From: UBA5189 sp040389445 | GTDB taxonomy: Bacteria; Chloroflexota; Limnocylindria; Limnocylindrales; CSP1-4 | Direction: 5' to 3' | DNA: 64,000 nucleotides | NCBI GenBank assembly: GCA_040389445.1 | Contig: JAZJZX010000007.1 | Location: forward strand, 1 to 64,000 | Part shown: one piece after another, positions 61,490 through 64,000 of the stretch | How the letters are laid out: every line of letters begins with the position of its first letter | Numbering within the stretch: the stretch's first letter is position 1 | Made by a program: the position numbers and the translations under genes | The notes under the pieces: generated by a model | Seen by the model: the letters and a program-made list of their open reading frames with translations, nothing else | The model's database searches: none | Told to the model about the DNA's origin: nothing

Positions 61490-62719
61490 ATGTACTACGT
61501 CCGCAACGGCAGCGTCACGCCCCAGCGCCACACGCAGCATCGGCGACCCGACGGCGGGCTGTACGCCGAGGAACTGTTCGGGGTCGAGGGGTTCTCGGGG
61601 CGAAGTTCACTCCTCTATCACCTCGTCCCGCCGACGATCACCCACAAGATCGAGCCGGTCCGGCGGGTGAAGATCGAGGCGGCCGACGAACCCGCCCATC
61701 GCCATCACCTGGTCAAGGCCTGGGATCTGCCGCTCCACGGCGACATCGTGAGCGGACGGGTGCCGCTGTTCTTCAACCACGATGTCGTGATGGGGATCGT
61801 CCGGCCCGCCGGGCCGATGGAGCCCGGCCGCTTCTATCGCAACGGCGTCGCGGACGAGATGCTCTACGTCCACGAGGGCACGGGAGTGTGCGACACGATC
61901 TTCGGACCGCTCCGCTACGGCCCGGGGGATTACCTCGTCCTCCCGATCGGGACGACCTGGCGCCTGGATCCGGATCCGGACTCCGCCCAGCGGATGCTGT
62001 GGCTGGAATGTCCGTCCGAGATCGAGCCGCCGAAGCGCTACCGGAACGACTACGGCCAGCTTCTCGAGCACGCGCCCTACTCCCAGCGTGACCTGCACGC
62101 GCCGGCGGACGTGGCACCGCGAGAGGAGATCGGCGAGTTCGTCGTCGACGTCCGCTCGACGGATCGGGTCACGGCGTATCACTATCGGACCCACCCGTTC
62201 GATCTCGTCGGCTGGGACGGCTATCTGTGGCCGTTCCGGTTCAACATCGGCGACTTCCAGCCGATCACCGGGCGCGTCCACCAGCCGCCACCGGTCCACC
62301 AGACGTTCCAGGCCAGGAACTTCGTCGTCTGTTCATTCGTCCCGCGCAAGTTCGACTACCACCCGCTCGCGATCCCGGCGCCCTACAACCACTCGAACAT
62401 CAACAGCGACGAGGTCATCTACTACGTGGCCGGGAACTTCATGAGCCGGCGGGGGGTGGAGATCGGCTCGTTCACCGCGCACCCTGCCGGGATCCCCCAC
62501 GGGCCGCATCCCGGGACCGTCGAGGCGTCGATCGGCCGCGATGCCACCGAGGAACTGGCCGTCATGGTCGACACCTTCCATCCGCTCCTCCTGACGAAGG
62601 AAGCGATGGCCCTCGACGACGACCGCTACCCGTACTCGTGGCTCCCTCCCGATGCCGCCGAGGCCGCGCGGGAAGCCTCCGAGCTCGCGGATCGAGGCCC
62701 GGAGGCGTTCCCGGACTGA
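61490..62719 (+). CDS. hmgA: Homogentisate 1,2-dioxygenase
   Basis: Fe(II) ring-cleavage enzyme converting homogentisate to maleylacetoacetate. The 409-residue cupin-type protein starts MYYVRNGSVTPQRHTQHR, has YAEELFGVEGFSGRSSLLYH, and near the end the iron-site region NHSNINSDEVIYYVAGNF and HPAGIPHGPHPGTVE with clustered His and Glu. It is of the shorter bacterial type. A GAGGAGG ribosome-binding site precedes the ATG. Together with hpd (49426) and the FAH-family gene (59281) it gives a homogentisate route. No maleylacetoacetate isomerase gene is in the window. Confidence 0.93.
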   Translation: MYYVRNGSVTPQRHTQHRRPDGGLYAEELFGVEGFSGRSSLLYHLVPPTITHKIEPVRRVKIEAADEPAHRHHLVKAWDLPLHGDIVSGRVPLFFNHDVVMGIVRPAGPMEPGRFYRNGVADEMLYVHEGTGVCDTIFGPLRYGPGDYLVLPIGTTWRLDPDPDSAQRMLWLECPSEIEPPKRYRNDYGQLLEHAPYSQRDLHAPADVAPREEIGEFVVDVRSTDRVTAYHYRTHPFDLVGWDGYLWPFRFNIGDFQPITGRVHQPPPVHQTFQARNFVVCSFVPRKFDYHPLAIPAPYNHSNINSDEVIYYVAGNFMSRRGVEIGSFTAHPAGIPHGPHPGTVEASIGRDATEELAVMVDTFHPLLLTKEAMALDDDRYPYSWLPPDAAEAAREASELADRGPEAFPD

Positions 62720-62767
62720 GGAACGTCGCCGGCGGCGACGACATCGTCGTGGAAACTCGTTCGACGC

Positions 62768-62791
62768 CACCTGCCGCCGCAGGTGCATCAT
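62768..62791 (+). promoter_or_regulatory. Inverted repeat abutting a -10-like hexamer
   Basis: CACCTGC (62768-62774), four bases, GCAGGTG (62779-62785) forms a perfect 7-bp inverted repeat that directly touches CATCAT (62786-62791), itself seven bases before the aldolase ATG. The position, just upstream of the -10, is that of an operator. The regulator is unknown. Confidence 0.45.
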
Positions 62792-62798
62792 TCCGACC

Positions 62799-63578
62799 AT
62801 GACCGACACCGCTCGCACGCTCATTCGCCGTCGCATCCTCGCCGGAGAGACCCTGTTCGGCGCGTGGACCGACATGGCATCGCCCCTTGCCACCGAAATC
62901 ACCGGCCGCGCCGGCTATGACTGGCTGATTGCGGACCTGGAGCACGGTGCAGGGACGGAGGCGGAGTTGCTGCCGGTTCTCCTCGCTGCGGAGCTCAGCG
63001 GGGCCGCAGCCTTTGTCCGGCCGCAGTCCGGCGAACGGCTCCGCATCGGCCGGGCCCTCGACCTCGGTGCCGCCGGGATCATGGTCCCTCGCCTGGACAC
63101 CGCCGCGCAGGCTGAGGAAGCCGTTTCGTTCCTGCGCTACCCTCCGGACGGAGTGCGGGGCGTGGCCCTGCGAACCCGGGGCGCACGCCTCGGAACGGTC
63201 GGACACGGCGAAGTCCAGACGATCAACCGGGACATCGTCGGGATCATCCAGATCGAGTCGCCAGGCGCCGTCCGCGAAGCCGATGCCATTGCCGCGATCG
63301 ACGGTGTCGACGTCCTGTTCGTGGGGCCGGCGGACCTCTCCCACTCGCTCGGCGTGCCGGGCCAGTTCGACCATCCGACCCACCTCGCGGCGCTCGACGC
63401 CGTCGTGGCGGCCTGCCGGCATCATGGCAAGGCGGCCGGCATCCTCCTCTACGACCACGCGGCGTTTGGGCCGCATCTCGCCCGCGGCTTCACCTTCATC
63501 GGCGTCGGGTCCGAGGGGTCGTTCATCGCCGAGGGTGCCAGGGCCGCGCTCAACAGCGCCCGGGCCGCGGCTCGCTGA
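62799..63578 (+). CDS. HpcH/HpaI-family aldolase
   Basis: A 259-residue class II (metal-dependent) aldolase or citramalyl-CoA-lyase-like TIM barrel: LFGAWTDMASPLATEITGRAGYDWLIADLEHG (catalytic-region Asp/His, first 20 residues diagnostic), FVRPQSG, GAAGIMVPRLDTAAQAEEAV, IIQIESPGAV and DVLFVGPADLSHSLG. These enzymes make or cleave 2-keto-3-deoxy sugar acids and 4-hydroxy-2-oxo acids such as those of aromatic breakdown. The precise substrate is not evident. It starts at ATG with no ribosome-binding site and an inverted repeat upstream. Confidence 0.9.
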   Translation: MTDTARTLIRRRILAGETLFGAWTDMASPLATEITGRAGYDWLIADLEHGAGTEAELLPVLLAAELSGAAAFVRPQSGERLRIGRALDLGAAGIMVPRLDTAAQAEEAVSFLRYPPDGVRGVALRTRGARLGTVGHGEVQTINRDIVGIIQIESPGAVREADAIAAIDGVDVLFVGPADLSHSLGVPGQFDHPTHLAALDAVVAACRHHGKAAGILLYDHAAFGPHLARGFTFIGVGSEGSFIAEGARAALNSARAAAR

Positions 63579-63604
63579 GAGCAGCGACCGCGCACACCGG
63601 CGGA

Positions 63605-64000
63605 CTACTCGTCGGCGATCCGAAGCTTGCTGGCCCGCGGGGCGGCAGGTCCGGTCTGGGCCAGGACCACGCCGCCGAGAATCATCGCGCCGCCCACCAG
63701 CTGAATCGGCGAAAGCCGCTCGCCGAACAGGACGCCCGCCAGGGCAATCGTCCAGATTGGCTCGACCGTGCTGACGAGCGACGCCCGAGCAGCGCCGATC
63801 CGATGCGCGCCGGCGTAGAAGGCCTGGATCGCAACGAAGGTGGCCACGATACCGACGCCCGCGATCCCGCCCCATGCCTCAGGCGGAATCTGGGCAGGTA
63901 GAACGGGCCGACCCACCGCCAGTGCCGAGATCCAGAACGCGGTTGCGGTCGCGGTCATCATCACGGCCCCGGCCGCGAGCGGATGCGCACCTTCCGCGCC
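63605..64000 (-). CDS. EamA/DMT-family transporter, partial (5' end beyond window)
   Basis: The C-terminal part of a multi-helix transporter. About four hydrophobic helices are visible, with AFYAGAHRIGAARASLVSTVEPIWTIALAGVLFGERLSPIQLVGGAMILGGVVLAQT, the conserved end of the second EamA repeat (the 'EP' helix is diagnostic). The frame remains open to the last base of the window, so the gene starts beyond 64000. It probably exports a small metabolite or amino acid. It is convergent with the aldolase. Confidence 0.85.
   Translation of the reverse strand, partial: GAEGAHPLAAGAVMMTATATAFWISALAVGRPVLPAQIPPEAWGGIAGVGIVATFVAIQAFYAGAHRIGAARASLVSTVEPIWTIALAGVLFGERLSPIQLVGGAMILGGVVLAQTGPAAPRASKLRIADE

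Overview
This is a GC-rich, gene-dense chromosomal window. I place it, as inference only, in an aerobic soil or freshwater bacterium of the Chloroflexota (Limnocylindria-like), with high-GC Actinomycetota the main alternative. The reasons are the base composition, frequent GTG/TTG starts, many genes that look leaderless, a MarP-type CvpA/serine protease, DUF5317/DUF6220/DUF885/CHRD proteins and a caa3-type oxidase with Chloroflexota-like small subunits. A run of ten Ns at 41734-41743 indicates a scaffolded, probably metagenome-derived, assembly. I saw no rRNA, tRNA, CRISPR array, transposase or phage gene.

Layout. 1-990 holds minisatellite repeats and a frameshifted remnant of a secreted surface-protein domain. 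991-3952 carries an aldehyde dehydrogenase, a secreted HNH nuclease and a zinc-ribbon MscL. 4113-14170 is one long minus-strand amino-acid operon: promoter, Leu/Ile/Val-rich leader peptide, attenuator hairpin, then ilvB-ilvN-ilvC-leuA-leuB-cimA, a stand-alone LeuA regulatory domain, and pheA. The remaining branched-chain genes are nearby on the plus strand (leuC-leuD at 15515-17598, ilvD at 20959), so the window encodes nearly the whole pathway. It makes 2-oxobutyrate by the citramalate route (cimA) and also carries a PLP threonine/serine dehydratase-like enzyme (39146-40261). 17806-27052 has a MarP-like protease, two further peptidases, a CHRD protein, a cell-surface cupredoxin and a MarR regulator. 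27202-30825 is fabD followed by two fabF genes. 30942-37972 is a minus-strand respiratory operon (coxB, coxA, coxC, a small subunit IV, a COX4-like/cupredoxin fusion, a TlpA-like thioredoxin and an ABC exporter), with the assembly factor CtaG divergent at 38100.

39146-45726 contains the dehydratase, a DksA-like zinc finger, a polyamine-type ABC importer (ATPase, binding protein and two permeases, one interrupted by the assembly gap) and a cupredoxin lipoprotein. 45817-49327 contains ferredoxin, proC, proline dehydrogenase and small membrane or DinB proteins. Tyrosine catabolism is represented by hpd (49426), a fumarylacetoacetase-family hydrolase (59281) and hmgA (61490), with a D-threonine-aldolase-like enzyme and a HpcH/HpaI aldolase alongside.

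The most interesting locus is 50619-53319. An ECF sigma factor and an overlapping single-pass membrane partner are flanked by two paralogous secreted proteins. Both paralogues are preceded by the same bipartite promoter: an identical 11-bp upstream box, exactly 14 bp, then CGTCT. This looks like a self-contained sigma/anti-sigma regulon. Next to it are a PDZ-like-domain histidine kinase, a LuxR-type regulator and a membrane cupredoxin cluster.

Two signals recur across the window. Minisatellites of 15-52 bp sit at gene ends and in linkers, with units divisible by three whenever they lie inside genes. Several genes have a -10-like hexamer 6-9 bases before the start codon and no ribosome-binding site.
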